From positions 23,057,808-23,121,807 of the forward strand of contig NC_088301.1 in assembly GCF_032854445.1 (NCBI RefSeq): 64,000 bases of DNA, in the 5' to 3' direction. Position numbers and translations under genes: made by a program. The DNA comes from Liolophura sinensis. Taxonomy: Eukaryota > Mollusca > Polyplacophora > Chitonida > Chitonidae. Positions 23,759-36,897 of the stretch are shown here, piece by piece (positions within the stretch are counted from its first letter, which is position 1; every line of letters starts with the position of its first letter). Under the pieces are notes generated by a model, which worked only from the letters and a program-made list of their open reading frames with translations, ran no database searches and was not told the origin of the DNA.

Positions 23759-26010
23759 AAGACATGTGTAAGATATTATGCTTCGTGCTTATTATTCCTC
23801 TCTATATGTTGTCTCATCTGTTCCATTGTTAATTAATAACAAAATACAACCAAAGCAGATTAACAGTAAATCCGACCCAGTCATTAAAAAATGAAATACT
23901 GTTTCATGAATTCAAAGGTCGCAAACAATTTCTTAAAATATACAGTATATTTCTAAACAATTGTTCATTGGACATTCAGTGAATTGTAAAGAAACTCATC
24001 AGATTAACAATATTACACCACACACAAGGCCTAGTTTATACTGGTGCAAAGATTTTAAGCTATCAACATGTTTTCTCTGAGTATGTATAATATTCTCTAC
24101 AAAAAAAATTCAATGGTATGCTAATGATCTTCAAACTGGGATACAATCAACAATGCCAGTTATTACCTAGGGTCCATTTTACAAGTGCACACAGACCATA
24201 ATGCAAGTAAGTACACTGGAAACCAGCTTACAAAGTTGTTTACAGAAGTTACAGAAGTGTACGTAAACGCCTTTTCCATGTTGAGGTATTTCTTCAGAAA
24301 TGCAAAGCTATGATCATGTTACGATCATGGGACGTATCTCCGCAGTATATGTAGTGTTTGACGTAAGTTACATCCTTAGAGCCACGAATACAGTATGCAT
24401 TTCGTCACTGGATTTTGGTTTTTGGTCAAGGTAATGTTAGTTGCAGTCTGTCAAAGTGACCCCAGGTATAGATCATCAACAGAATCGTCAACAGACCATT
24501 GACTACATTGAGCACTGAGAAAACAGAACACACATTGTAATATACTGTACAATCCATTCAACAATCAAAAATAGCACAAATTTCATACAAACTTCCCTTT
24601 TCACCATCTTCCCTTTTTAAGTACAAATTTTTACAAATATTAAACCCTGAAGTTTGTATTAGGATACACGTTGTTAATCCACCAAAAATAGAAAGCAGCT
24701 GTAAAACCATACTCGTGTGTGCATACCTATGTCACATAAAACAACAAAAAGTTCCTGTATATCAATAGGAAACAAAAAGAGTAAGCTAAATGGTGGTAAC
24801 AATACCTCTTTGTAGCTTGTCGCCTATAATGACTATTCTTTAACCAACAACGGCAACAAAACCAGCAAGATAAATTGTGGCAACAGTACATGTACCTCTA
24901 TTTTGCCATCCAGCTGTGATGAGCTGTAAATCTCTCGAATGTTTTATAATGTTCTGAAAATAACTCAACTTTATGATACTAAATGTATCATGCCAAAGAT
25001 TCTCTGTTTCTCTCTGTTAATTCACCACAAGCATACTTTTACATGGCACATTTACTGGTGTGAACTGTGTTGTGATAATACAATCATTCCACAAGCGCAC
25101 ACAGAAAAAGACTGGTGAGCAAGGAGATACAAGATTTGTCTCCCTTCGTGGAGATGTTTTAGAGGCTATTTTTCAAGACGTTGACCTACATTTTTGCCTG
25201 GTAAAACATGCAAAATTTAGAAATGATTTCCCCCTATTGGGGCCATTAAGGACCCTTTTGAAGACTGACATAAATGGGATTGGAACCAGTGAGAACCAGG
25301 CCAGGTTAATACAAATCTTCAGGAATAACCATCCAAGGTCTACACCTGGGAAGGGCAATGTTCTTCCCAGCCTACAAGTAGATCAACAGGTCATCAAGAC
25401 AACCCATCCATTTCTAGTGAGAAAATTGGATCATAAATGAGGAAAATAGAGTATTGCAGATACAGCATCTTGGAGATGATGGACACAATAACAGTATCTC
25501 AAATCACGCGAAATACATTCAAGAACCAGCAAAGTCACTATAAAACCAAATCATTTGGTGTGAAAATAACAAATTGAGACTCTTGCTGAGCTTTGCAGAT
25601 ATGCATTTTTTTTTTTAAATGTATGTACAGAGCAGAAAAATTTCTTCAGACCAGGACTAGACAAAAGCCATTTCTGAACTGGTCCAGTGGGAAAAGCTAG
25701 AGGCAGACAACCAAGAAAACTGAAAAGAAGCTCGTTTTGTACTGTAATGAAACAGTCGAACTGTTCCAACAAGTTCAGACAGTACACACACACAATGTAC
25801 CTAACTAAAACAGTTGATATACAGTACAAACAGTACAACTTTTAGTCTGGGTTTGTACAGTACTACACTAAAAGTGATGATCTGTACAGGCAGTCCCAGT
25901 AGAACATATCCTCCCACTAAAACAACTAGACTGTGCTTTCACATATTACTGATAATGTATAAATCAGAGCATAAACTTTACATAACTGAACTGTATACAA
26001 CAAACCTTAG

Positions 26011-28725
26011 TTACACATTAAAACTTTCACCACATCCACAGGTTCCCTTTATGTTGGGGTTGTTAAATATAAATTCAGAAGTAAGTTTGGATTCCACATA
26101 GTCCATTTCTGTTCCTAGTAATGTTAGCTGTGCTTTGGAGTCAATGAATACTTTCACTCCTGAAATAAAAGGGAAGAAATACAGGGCATGAGTATATATT
26201 AGACACACCTAAGGCTAAAAATCAGTTTTCTAAGAAGTCGCGCTGTTCAAAATGGACTAATGGAACCTTGATGCAATATCTCATTTTATGTTTTGCTTTG
26301 TTAATTTTTTAATTTACTTCGAATTTTGCTCGCGTTGTACAGTACATATACGGCAACAGAGTTGGTGGGGCGCTGCCAGAGACTCACCTCTGGCATTCAC
26401 AATTTGATTACCTGCTCTATCTGATCAGTTCAAAAAGCTATGTTCTTGATATACTTACCATCTTGTACAACTTCCTCATCAAACTTGCCCTTTTCTGTGG
26501 CATAGTCTAAGGTGTAGGACAAACCATTGCAACCTCGTGTGCGAACTCCCACTTTTAAGCCGAGCTGAAAACATTGTAATACAGGACAGAAAAACATTAA
26601 CACTAAAACATCTGTACTATTTCTAGCTCTGTACATAATTAAAAGCAAGTAGCATAAGACAAATGTCTAAAGCGAATTAATCATCATGTAACTGACAAAA
26701 AAAAAAGCAAAAATTGACAAAATATGTAAACTTACTTCTTTATTTCATTAAGGTATACTTTATGCTGTACTCAAGAATGTTTTATTTATACAACCCAACT
26801 ATATAAATATATTTATTTATCTTAGTAGTGGTCTTGGTAATAATGAAAAAATGTGTCGCTTATATTGTGGTGGTAAGGTATATGGCTGGACAAACCAGGC
26901 AGAGCACACGGGAGGAAACCACTGTGGCTCGCCAAGCAAATCTTCTGATTAAAACATAAATAAATATACATGAAATCATAAATGTGCTCTGGTAGCACCA
27001 ACACACAGACAGACTTACCATATCAGGTTTCTCCTTTAATAGTGCTTTGACTTTAGACACAGCAGCAGAAGTCTGAAAAGAAAGTCAACAAATGAATAAA
27101 GGCACATTTTGTTGGGAATCGCTAAATGTTTGGATCAATAGGAAGGTGTCCTTATGAGGACTACATAAACACCAAAACTACAATCATAATAAAACTTTTT
27201 AAAAAATGACATTTATAGGGTTATTTCCCCCTTTGGAACTCTCTGACAGAGGATAACATGGGGCAAAAAGACTCACTAATATACAAATTTAGGCCAAATT
27301 TAAATCCACTGTGCAAGAGGCTTTTGGAGCAAACATGTTTCCAATTATTACATACATCTGTCTATATATAGAAAGGAGCATTTGTGTTTTAAAGTCAGAG
27401 ACCAGGGCTCAAGCCTGGGTCAAGTCACATCTGAGACTTGCCTGACAGACTTGGCAGAAAAGGAAGTTCTGATCTGTCTAGTATCGATACAGCATGAGGC
27501 TTTGCTATAAATGTGTGTTAACACTGTTTTATAATGAAAGACACCACTGCCACATAAAAAACAAATATCAAGGCCACTCTTAATTTTAAGGGCTTTTAGC
27601 TGGCCTAACAGAAAACAGCAGAGTTTAGTTAAAGTTTTAATTTTTCATAAGCACCAGAAATTTGTAAAGTTTTTGTGTGACATTTGCTAGTTTGTTCATT
27701 TTCCAATATATATAGTTTAATATCACAGATTAACTGAATGAATTTGATTATTAATGCTGAATAATTATACTCCAGAAGTTTTGTAAGACAGTGGCCAGTT
27801 TCATAGGTGGAGACCACCAATCTATTGCAAGCTACTTGCAAACTTTCCTACATGTGGCATAAATCATATTAATGGAAGGTAAGCAGTTTCCAGCACAAGA
27901 GAATGTCAGAATCTTGAAAATTCCTTGTCCAAATTTGGTACTGAACCTACAATTCTGCTGAGTGACCAAGAGACTGAAACGCATCCAACCCTAACAACTA
28001 TACAGCCAGTCCCACGACATGTTTGCTTTATCATCGGTATATTTGAGTCATATCAAATGGTCTTTAGGCCCACAAATTCAATCTGTTGCTTCAGTGGAAT
28101 GCTGTCATAGTGTCACACATGCTTTAGTATCAAGCACAGAACCGACAAGGATCTATCATCTATCTTATTGCAATGACAGGGAAGTTAAAATTTTTTAAAA
28201 CTTTGCATGACTTTCTGCTCCAAACAAAAAACAACTTTAAAAATATCCCCCTACGCCCTCCCCCCTCACCTGCCAAAAAAAAAAAAACAAAAAATAAATA
28301 ACAGTAAAATAAAATAAAAACATACATAAAATAGCACCGTTGAAACCCAAAGGCGTCGAGACGCTAATTGAAAATGATGTAAGGTGAATTAATTTGCATA
28401 ATTTACACTGCACAGTAGCACTTCAAATGAGATGGAAAAATCAGGGAGAACCTTTCATGTCGGGGCCTACCTGTCTCTTAGTGTTTGTAAACAATGCACT
28501 GTCAATGAAGTGTCAGGTTACGTAAATGCGCCGTGGTGTGACCTCTAACTATTGCTCTCCAAATATGTCAGTTTCTGAACGAAAATTGCAGATCCTATAT
28601 TGTGGGTGAAAAAGATGTACTCATCAACTGGTTTATCTTACCAGAACAAGAGGTGCCCGCTGTGGAGTCAAACGTTTTTTAGAAACTGCCCGAACTGTCG
28701 CTCCAACGGCTGCTTTCGCAGCCAT
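26011..28725 (-). CDS. ISCA1: Iron-sulfur cluster assembly 1 (mitochondrial A-type carrier), four exons, complete
   Basis: ISCA1 works in the mitochondrial matrix in maturation of [4Fe-4S] proteins. Minus-strand coding exons: 28642-28725, 27019-27072, 26459-26564 and 26011-26159, total 393 nt, 130 aa (human 129). Exon 1 gives MAAKAAVGATVRAVSKKRL, a basic, acidic-residue-free presequence fit for mitochondrial import. Exon 2 gives VSKVKALLKEKPDM. Exon 3 holds LGLKVGVRTRGCNGLSYTLD with the first conserved Cys. Exon 4 holds LTLLGTEMDYVESKL and ends NIKGTCGCGESFNV with the CGC cysteines, so all three cluster-ligand cysteines are present. Near-identity to vertebrate ISCA1 in exons 3-4 makes the call firm. 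Its start faces PET100 about 370 bp away. Confidence 0.97.
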
Positions 28726-29094
28726 GGTGTTGTTGTTGATGTTATGGTACTGGGTTGTCTAAGTTTATAACTTATAACAATTTCCGGAAAACAAAATACT
28801 TTTCCACTAAAACCTGACACTGAAGCAATGTTTACACAGATAAAGCTGTTGTCAAAAGTCCGTGATCTTTTGTCACTATTAAATGAACAACTACTGTGAT
28901 TAAATGGAGTGTTTAAATTTAATCTATTTCATTTAAATACTCTCAGTCTTTAGCTAGATTCAGATTTTCACATAACACGACTTTGCAGACGGCAGGTTGT
29001 TATGTGTTTGATATACCTGTGGTGACATTATTCGTAGTGAATTCGTTCCTTTGTCATGAATTGTGTGCCCATTGACTGAATCAGACTGTTCAAA
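28726..29094. promoter_or_regulatory. Shared intergenic region of the ISCA1 / PET100 head-to-head pair
   Basis: The 369 bp between the two divergent start codons must hold both 5' UTRs and core promoters. No TATA box obvious in either direction. Bidirectional use is an inference from spacing and orientation. Confidence 0.6.
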
Positions 29095-31778
29095 ATGGGA
29101 GGCTGGAGACTCGAGATATTTAAGGTTTGTATTCTTTTTGTAGTCACGTCGGCGAGCCAAAGGCGAAAACTGGCATTCGAATAAATGTCTTCTCTTTGAG
29201 TTACGAGCTTTTTATATTATAAGCAGCAAAGTCACATGGTAATGTTCTTACCTAACTCCTACGAGTTATCCCTAAATGTATCCCTCTATCATTAAATATA
29301 TCCGATGATTTGAATCAGTGTTGATAATGATCGTTACCCCGTGCATTAAAACTAAAACAAGTGTTGTCAAAGTGTAATGCATTGGGGACATCATTGAGTT
29401 TTTTTTGTATATCAGTGAGTGTTTATGAAGCTTATATGTGAAATTGCTTTCCTTCTAGTCTCCTTTGAGCAATGCAGTTGATATAGAGTTACCTAGCCCT
29501 GTAGGGCTGTGATTATGTTAGCCCAAAGCTAAGTTGGACGTTCTGTACCGTAACACCCAGCTTGGCTTCAGTTGAATACACACACCTTTTGACTCCTCGT
29601 CCTGATACGACTAAAGCATACATACATACATACATATATACATACATACATATTCTCCACTCGTAACGGTTGAATACAATATTAAATAACAACGAAATAA
29701 AGAAAGAAATAAAAAGTTATCCTGTATTTAAATACTGTAAAAATTGATACATGTATACATGTAAAGACCTCTACATGTATTGTTAATCAAGGGAAATGTC
29801 TTTAAGAGGCATTTAGAAGTTGAGTTGGATAACATAATGAGATATATGGATAACATCTTCTCTTTATTTGGAAGTGACATCAACTTCATATCCAATCATC
29901 CCAGAAGAATACAAACTGTTATCATCTCAACTCTAGTCCGTAGAGCAAAAAACCTGTCTTCCACCCAGCAAAGCCTGGAAGCGGAGAAAACTTACCTCAA
30001 ATCTGTCTCTACTGACCATAACGACTACTCCACAGAACGAACCAACAAGGTCATTTCACAGACCCTGAAATCATCCAGCACACGGCTACATACAATCAGA
30101 GACCCGGCACCAATCAGAATTACCATTCCATATATTGGCAAAACCAGCTACCAAGTCAAACGCCTTTTAGAAATGGTTAACATTAACACAGTCTTCGCCA
30201 ACAACCGGACATCAAGAATTTCCTTTCAGTTTCGGAAAATGCCCTCCCTCAACCCCCAGCCCACTTAAAGCCTGTATTTACCAAATTCAGTGCTCCTTCA
30301 ACCAACAGAATATTGGAGAGACCTCACGACCATTACCGCACAGAACGAAAGAACATCAGAACTTAGTAAGATTTCTTGAATCCAAATCTGCCATCTCCGA
30401 CCACATCAAATCTAATCCCCAACATAAAAATGACTGGTCTAACGTCCGGACACTGGAGACAAACATCACAAATACCACAACAGGGAAGCTAATAGAAGCT
30501 ATTCACTTTCAAAAATTAAATCCACAGATCAACCGTGACCGTGGCCTATTAATCCCCACCGCCTAATGTTAACTGATCTCTGAAGTGACAGATCGAGCCA
30601 CCCACTGATCTTCAGCTCACTTCTACCCGTGATCTTCACAGCACATCTACCATTGTTCTTTTTCTCACTGTAATTCCTTAATCCTTGACCTCTATATGTT
30701 GACACTTATCACTTTATATGCTTATATAAGTAGAGTTGCAGTGGTTGTTCATTATGCTTGAAAATGGTATTAGTAGCTGTACCGAAATGTCGCTTCCAAA
30801 TAAACACAAGTTGTTATCCATTTATCTTGTTATGTTATCATGGGAAATGGTGGAAGCACTTATTTTGGTTTCTGTTTGCAGATGGCCCTCTACATGTCTT
30901 TTCCTGTTGGAATGTTTTATTACTTTAATCAGCCAGAGTTTTTTGAGAATTGGATGATGTCAAAACGGGTATGTTTTCCATTTTAATTTATCATCTGTTT
31001 TTCTTTCTTTGGCACAGTATTGACGTTGATTAATTAAAATATGACATGGAGGTCTTAATTTCAAAAGTACATGCATATAGTTTGTGAGAAATAAATTAAA
31101 CCAATTCCACAAGATAAGGATTTCAAATTCTTTATAAATATGGTTTAATTTTTTTTTCTCCTCATTTTTATTTGCTATGTCATGTATTTGCTTTGTGTTT
31201 CAGAAAGAGTTGTTTCCTCCAGAGGATGAAAATGCTGTGAGTATCATTTTTTTTTTTTATTTTGTATATATTTACCTGTTGTCCTTTCATTGTTGCTGAA
31301 TGATCTGTAATATTGTTTGATTCCACACATTGTTCTCTTCACCATTTTTTTTGTGGTAAGGGGAGAGAACTCTGAGCGCATAATTCCTTTGGGATTATGG
31401 TTTTGTGAGAAGTTACCAAATGCCCTACATATGTACGTGACACTTTCTTTAAGCATAGTGAACTTGGTTGCCTCTTCTAGAAATTGACAACTATGTTCTG
31501 AAATAATCAGTCATCTGTGATCACCAGTGAAACATACTTACTTAATACGTGGTCACTTTGTTTTTTCGAAATGTTTCATAGAATCCAATTCACATCGCTG
31601 ATGGCTTCATTTTTTTTAGTTTCTTGAACACGTAGCACAGTATAGTCAGTGTTCGTTATTTGTTTTACTAGTATCTCCTTTGAAATTTCAGAGACTAGCC
31701 ATTGCCAAAACCATTGACAGGGTGGAAAGAAGACAGGAAAGACTATGGCAAAAGAAAATGCAACAGTCTGAAAGCTGA
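29095..31778 (+). CDS. PET100: PET100 homologue, cytochrome c oxidase assembly factor, four exons, complete
   Basis: PET100 is a small inner-mitochondrial-membrane protein needed for complex IV assembly. Exons 29095-29124 (MGGWRLEIFK), 30882-30968, 31204-31236 and 31692-31778 give 237 nt, 78 aa (human 73). Exon 2 encodes MALYMSFPVGMFYYFNQPEF, the short membrane segment, followed by FENWMMSKR. Exon 3 has KELFPPEDENA, matching the human KRELWPPEK region. Exon 4 is the charged C-terminal helix (RVERRQERLWQKKMQQ). All introns fall between codons with GT-AG borders. The first coding exon is only 30 nt. Intron 1 (about 1.76 kb) carries a Penelope-like remnant. Position beside ISCA1 fits a shared mitochondrial role. 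Confidence 0.93.
29626..29655. repeat. (CATA)n microsatellite
   Basis: Short run of cata repeats in PET100 intron 1. Confidence 0.85.
29775..30800 (+). mobile_element. Penelope-like retroelement remnant in PET100 intron 1
   Basis: Frame pieces read IMRYMDNIFSLFG, like the RT active-site region RYVDDIF, then a linker and, in a later segment (about 30270-30570), CIYQIQC followed by NIGETSRPLPHRTKEHQ, the pattern of a GIY-YIG endonuclease that ends Penelope-like ORFs. The 3' part (gtaccgaaatgtcgcttccaaataaac) resembles known Penelope-like termini. Only the 3' half of such an element is present and it is decayed. Confidence 0.7.
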
Positions 31779-32302
31779 TAGCTACAAACGTGTGTAATTT
31801 GATAGGTTTATGTATCTAGGGTGTGTGATATGCCTCAAATCAACTGGATGCTTTAGCTGAGCGCGATCGGTGATACATCTAACAGATCCTCATGTGTGTG
31901 AACTATGTGCCTGTACGTATGCTGTGTAATAGTTATATGGTGTCACATAATCATTACAGATCGTAGTCGTCCTGGGGTTGAACTCCAAGAAAGTTGTTAT
32001 CTGTAATGATCGTATGACATGCTTTACATGTGTAACTTGTTTATCACTCGACCTGTTGCGTACGTTCACTCAATGTTCAAGAGAATGTATCTTTTCCTCT
32101 GGGTAGAAGTATGTTTGTCCGCATCTAATGAGCTACGTGTATCCAATTAATTAGGTCATTACCTCTGTGAGGGCATCAGGATGGTTTCCACTGATAGTGG
32201 AATGAAAAGTAACTTCATCAAGAGAAGGGGTTTGGCACATTTTTCATGTGAGAATGAACCAAAGCAAAGGCTGCCAGCTTTGTTCCTGGGTCCAGATAGG
32301 GA

Positions 32303-32660
32303 GGCATTAGCTTTTCAAGTGTTTCAAAGGGAAAGATGTTGGTAAAAGTAGCAAGGTGTCGAATTATCGGCAAAGAAATTACATTAATCATTTATAAATT
32401 TACAGACGGATAATCAGTCTGAAGAAGTTGTATTTATCAGCTATAAATCTACCGACTGAAATTCATCGTCAGTCTGCCTTTCTATTTGTTTCATCTACAT
32501 TTAATCCGAAGAATTAAATATGGCTTTCATTTGATTTGGTCTAAAATGTTAAATAGCCTAAAACTTTAATGCATCAAGTTGATCTTCTAAGGGGCTTCCG
32601 TTGCCCAAAGTTGTTAGCGTGCTATAGTTGAGTACAATGACCCAGGAATGTCTAACCAAA
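32303..32660 (+). repeat. Unnamed repeat, copy 1, ending in a SINE head
   Basis: Shares many blocks with 34991-35300, for example ttgatttggtctaaaatgtt and tcaagttgatcttctaaggg. Both copies run directly into a family 1 SINE head (ggggcttccgttgcc / ggggcttccttgg), so the whole may be one compound element. Confidence 0.6.
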
Positions 32661-32958
32661 ACAAAAGCTGTCAGCACATTTTTCAGTGTTTTAGCCCAAT
32701 TAAATATATAGGAAGTAAATTATGCACTGTTCCCTATTGTATTTGTCATATACATTGCCACCCCCGTTCATCTATAATGGATGGAATGCAGTTATATAGA
32801 AAATTTTCACACTTTTTCTAGCCCCTATCATGCCTCATTCATGTGATAAATATGCTGTGTAGCTGTATTAGTCCGTAGCTGCGAGAAGTCTCAGCATCTA
32901 CTGTGACTTTCTTTTATTCTTTGCAAGGATATATGCTATCAATACAAGTTACATGTAC

Positions 32959-33200
32959 ATGGGGGCCTTCGTGGCCGAGGTGGTTAGCGTGCCATCACGG
33001 CGCAGTGACCCAGGTGCCTCTGACCAATGCGGTCGCTGTGAGTGCAAGTCCAGCTCTTGCTGGCTTCCTCTCCGACCGTAAGTTGGGAGGCCTGCTAGCG
33101 ACATGCGGATGGTCGTGCCTCCCACCATAATGCTGGCAGCTGTTGTATAAGTGAAATGTTCTTGACTATGGCGTAAAACACCATTCAAATAAATAAATAC
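32959..33200 (+). repeat. SINE family 1, near full length
   Basis: Head gggggccttcgtggccgag, B-box-like gagtgcaagtcc, tail aaacaccattcaaataaat. Some internal shortening. Confidence 0.82.
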
Positions 33201-33205
33201 ATGTA

Positions 33206-33497
33206 CATGTAGATCATTATAGGTGACAGGACATACTCTCTGAATATGCCTAACTTGCAGTCTGTAAACAGATGAAATTGTTAAAGATACAACGTAAAAT
33301 TTTGATGGATAATAAAACGGTAAAATACATGAAACCAGATGTATGGATGACCATGTAGATCATTATAGGTGACAGGACATACTCTCTGAATATGCCTAAC
33401 TTGCAGTCTGTAAACAGATGAAATTGTTAAAGATACAACGTAAAATTTTGATGGATAATAAAACGGTAAAATACATGAAACCAGATGTATGGATGAC
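33206..33497. repeat. Perfect tandem duplication, 2 x 146 bp
   Basis: 33206-33351 and 33352-33497 appear identical base for base by eye (catgtagatcattatagg ... gtatggatgac). The first unit begins just after the tail of a SINE. Confidence 0.92.
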
Positions 33498-34353
33498 GAC
33501 TTCTGTTCAGTTAGTATCATAAGCAGTACTATGAGCCAGGCAGTGTGTAGGCAACCACGACAAAATATGGCTTCTGCAAGGAACAGAAGTTGTCATACAG
33601 CTGAAAGATGAGCGCCGGCAACTTTGTTTGCGTTGGAGTATATGTATGTGTCGTGTATTGTAATCAGTGGTCAATGAGTTTTCCTCTGAAAAATGCATGA
33701 CAGTTAAAGCAACTCGAAAGAGGGCTTAACTTGACAAGTATAAAAAAAATGGCAAACAATCCACGTGGCACATTCGACGATTTTGTTAATCAAATAATTT
33801 TGAACAAAGTATTGAATGTGTTTCGGTTTGCGAAATGCTGTGAAATATGACCTCTAATCTGTAAGAAATGACACTGAATTTTTTATTTTTATCTTTTTTT
33901 GTCATTTTCTCTAATAATGTAAGCTATGGCATTGTTAGCAACAATCAAGTGATTACCAGTTTAATGTTATAAAACAGTCTATAATTGTGTCATTAATTGT
34001 ATGCAACGTAATGATCATATGAAAACCAGTCATACATGTGTAACATAGATTCATTACATGATGTGATACTTTGATATGATATGTAAATAAAGTGTTGGAT
34101 TTGTAAGGTATTCTCTCTTTATACATGCGTCTGATATCGATATCGTTATTGTCACCCTTGAACAATCTCACTGCCACCATTCCGCTAGATTGCGCTCGAT
34201 TCCAATTTAGTATATTTTATTCCAAGTTTATATTTTTTGCGTGCTTGAGGCCTTTTTCACACACCGCTGTCAGACACCGCTGTCTGAATTTCAAGCCGTT
34301 TGCGATCATATAGCCCCAAAGATTGTTTATCTATTCACAAGTAACAGGGGTTT

Positions 34354-34482
34354 AATATATTTATTTATTTCATTGTTGGTTTACGCCGTTCTTAGAAATA
34401 TTTCACTTATATGACGTCGAACAGCTTTACGATGGGAGGAAACCGAGCAGGACCCGTGGAAGCTCACGACTGTCCGCAGGTA
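34354..34482 (-). repeat. SINE family 1, partial, reverse
   Basis: Tail end (atttatttatttcattgttg), gtttacgccgttc, and gatgggaggaaaccgagcag block, then decays. Confidence 0.65.
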
Positions 34483-34990
34483 CTGGGGGATGAAAGTCGG
34501 ATTCCAGATTGAAAATGGTCCTATTAGGCATGAAATTCATGTAAGGTGAAATCACTCTTCCGGGCGAAATTTGCAGATTTTCAGATAGATTTATGTTCAT
34601 GTGTAAGCCCTGTCATTTTGAAGGAAGTTCATTCTGCAATGCGAGATTTTGCATTACATGAACTGCACAATGAAGATGAACTGTACTCCGTTAAATGACC
34701 ACTATGGCTCCATTTATGGAGCCTGGTCTAAATTTATTTAATTATTTCCAGGAATTTCGATCGGTGTTTTAGGTCATGTAGAAGAATGTCCACAACCATA
34801 CCAGCGAAAAGTGGATAAGAACACGGATATTTAATGACGGATAGGTAATTTTCTGAGAGACCTTATGAGAAAGCACTTTAATGTCAGCGCAGAAGTGTAA
34901 ACAACCACGACGGAGATAAAAGTTAGAGCAAACCTAAGACCAGAAATAAAGCCACAAGTGCAATATTTTTGTTCGTGGGACGGGTCGGAT

Positions 34991-35310
34991 AACATTAGCT
35001 CTTCAAGTGTTCAAGAAAAATAGCAAGATGTCGATTAAGCGGCGAAGAAGTTTCATTAATCGGTTATAAATTTACAGACTGATACTCATCGTCAGTCTGC
35101 ATTTCTGTTTGTTTAATCTACATTTAATCCAAACAAAATTAAATAAGACTTTTATTTGATTTGGTCTAAAATGTTATACAGCCTAAAACATTGATGCCTC
35201 AAGTTGATCTTCTAAGGGGCTTCCTTGGACTAGTAATTAATTATAGCGTGCTATATAGTGCAGTGCAATGACCCAGGAGCCTCTCACCAATCCTGTCGCT
35301 GTCAGTTCAC
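34991..35310 (+). repeat. Unnamed repeat, copy 2, ending in a SINE head
   Basis: Partner of 32303-32660; see that entry. The SINE head here extends to acccaggagcctctcaccaat. Confidence 0.6.
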
Positions 35311-36888
35311 ATGTTTCCCTGTGGCACAGTGGTGTCTTAGTACATGTACTATCAAACACCACCGTCCTCAGTCACAAGGTACAATGATCAAAGCAGTCTC
35401 AAGCAATATCAAAGACTTCCAGGATAGCGAGTAAATCGAGAGCAGCGACCACAGTGTGATATTTGGCAAATGGTCACACGCAACCGATGAAGTATGCGGC
35501 CTCATGTCAGTTTCGCTCCGTTATGGTTTTTTTCTAACTGTTCACGTAAATGCTTAAATAGGAGCAAATTACACTCCTCTAGCACCAAGGCTTATGCAAA
35601 AAAATGTGCATTGATAAATGTAACTCGTTAGACGTCACTAGTATAGAATTACTCAAAATGCTGCGTTGTCATCACAATTAATGCACCATCACATACAATC
35701 AATGCAGAAAGGGACCTGGCCACAAAATATTTATTCCACTAGCAGAATCTTGGCTTAAGCAGAAATACAATATTAACGACTTCAAAGACATGTAGGACTA
35801 AAAATAACCAGGATTGAATTTCAGCCATTAAAAAGTAACTTAATTTTTTAAAATGAGTGCTTTTTTGTATTAACTATTTGACTTCCATGTAGCTGTAAGA
35901 AAAGCCTGTAGATACGAGTAAAATGACAATTGTCTGCATGGCTGTCCACGGTCTAAAATTTTAGGTGAAATGGTGTAGTCCTTGACAATATAAAGACTCG
36001 TCTGAACGATGAAACGAAGTGATGAGACGACGCACTATCGTTCCATCTGTTCGTATTGTCGTTCTATCGCTTCGTAAAATCGGTCCATCTCGTCGCACTG
36101 TCGTTGCATCACTTAGTTCCATCGTCGATCGATGGAGGAATACTAAACGGTGGTACGACAATGGCCTTAACAGGCCTTCATACTTGGGAATTTAAATTTT
36201 ACATTAGATTCACAACAACAGGGGATATTCCCGTTTGTGTTGAATAAATTTGAGTGGCCAAAGGATATAGTTAAAAGCTGTTCATGACTTTGTCTAGCTT
36301 GATTGACATGTACACCTTTCACATGCACGTGGATCTACTTGGGGGTGCGTTTTAAAGTTCGCATTCCATCATGTCTATCAGTTTCCATATATTCAACTGA
36401 TTAAATCAGGACTAAAACTTGTCCGTATATATTTTCCTTCATCCGATGTCTCAAGCAGCGGTATTGGTGACCTGCCAACATATTCAGTATTAATATACAC
36501 ATACTCATTGCCGAGAGCTGCATAGTGATTTAAGCTAATATATGGTATGGACAGTTCTCTTCTTTCGAAGCTTCAGCAAGCTTTTCAAAGTTCATTGAAA
36601 TCGCTTGAATGCCAAATAATTTGTTTGCTCTGGAGTTTTGGAATATAATCTACATGTATACAATATTGCCAGTGTACTCTGTAGGTGCATCTGTCCGCTT
36701 TTCGGAAAGTAGGCTAAAATAATATAACTATCTTTTGTGCAGCAGTGATCCACCAAGCTTTGTCATGATAATCCTTTTGTCATGACAGAGAAAACTACCT
36801 CATCACAACATGTATAGTATGTTAGTTGGTGTAGGTCGGTTGACGGCCCAGAAAGAAGGGCTATTGATTAGACTTCGGGGAAACCTCA

Positions 36889-36897
36889 CTATATAAG
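36889..36897 (+). promoter_or_regulatory. Possible TATA box of the first GH1 gene
   Basis: ctatataag about 125 bp upstream of the ATG at 37021, a sensible distance if the 5' UTR is about 95-100 nt. Confidence 0.4.

Larger units (their letters stand above)
17485..26010. other. Gene-poor interval between opine dehydrogenase homologue and ISCA1
   Basis: Apart from the possible exon near 18201-18330, I see no gene. Open frames in the 20.0-22.4 kb and 25.0-25.9 kb parts lack recognisable family features. SINEs and a TA microsatellite occur at 21.5-23.8 kb. Confidence 0.45.

Noticed and set aside
25060-25440. 126-codon plus-strand open frame downstream of ISCA1
   Set aside because: Lies antisense to the likely ISCA1 3' region; no recognisable motif.
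30720-30830. Possible hammerhead ribozyme at the Penelope-like 3' end
   Set aside because: A gaaa-type core piece is present, but I could not find the CTGATGA core or pairing stems.
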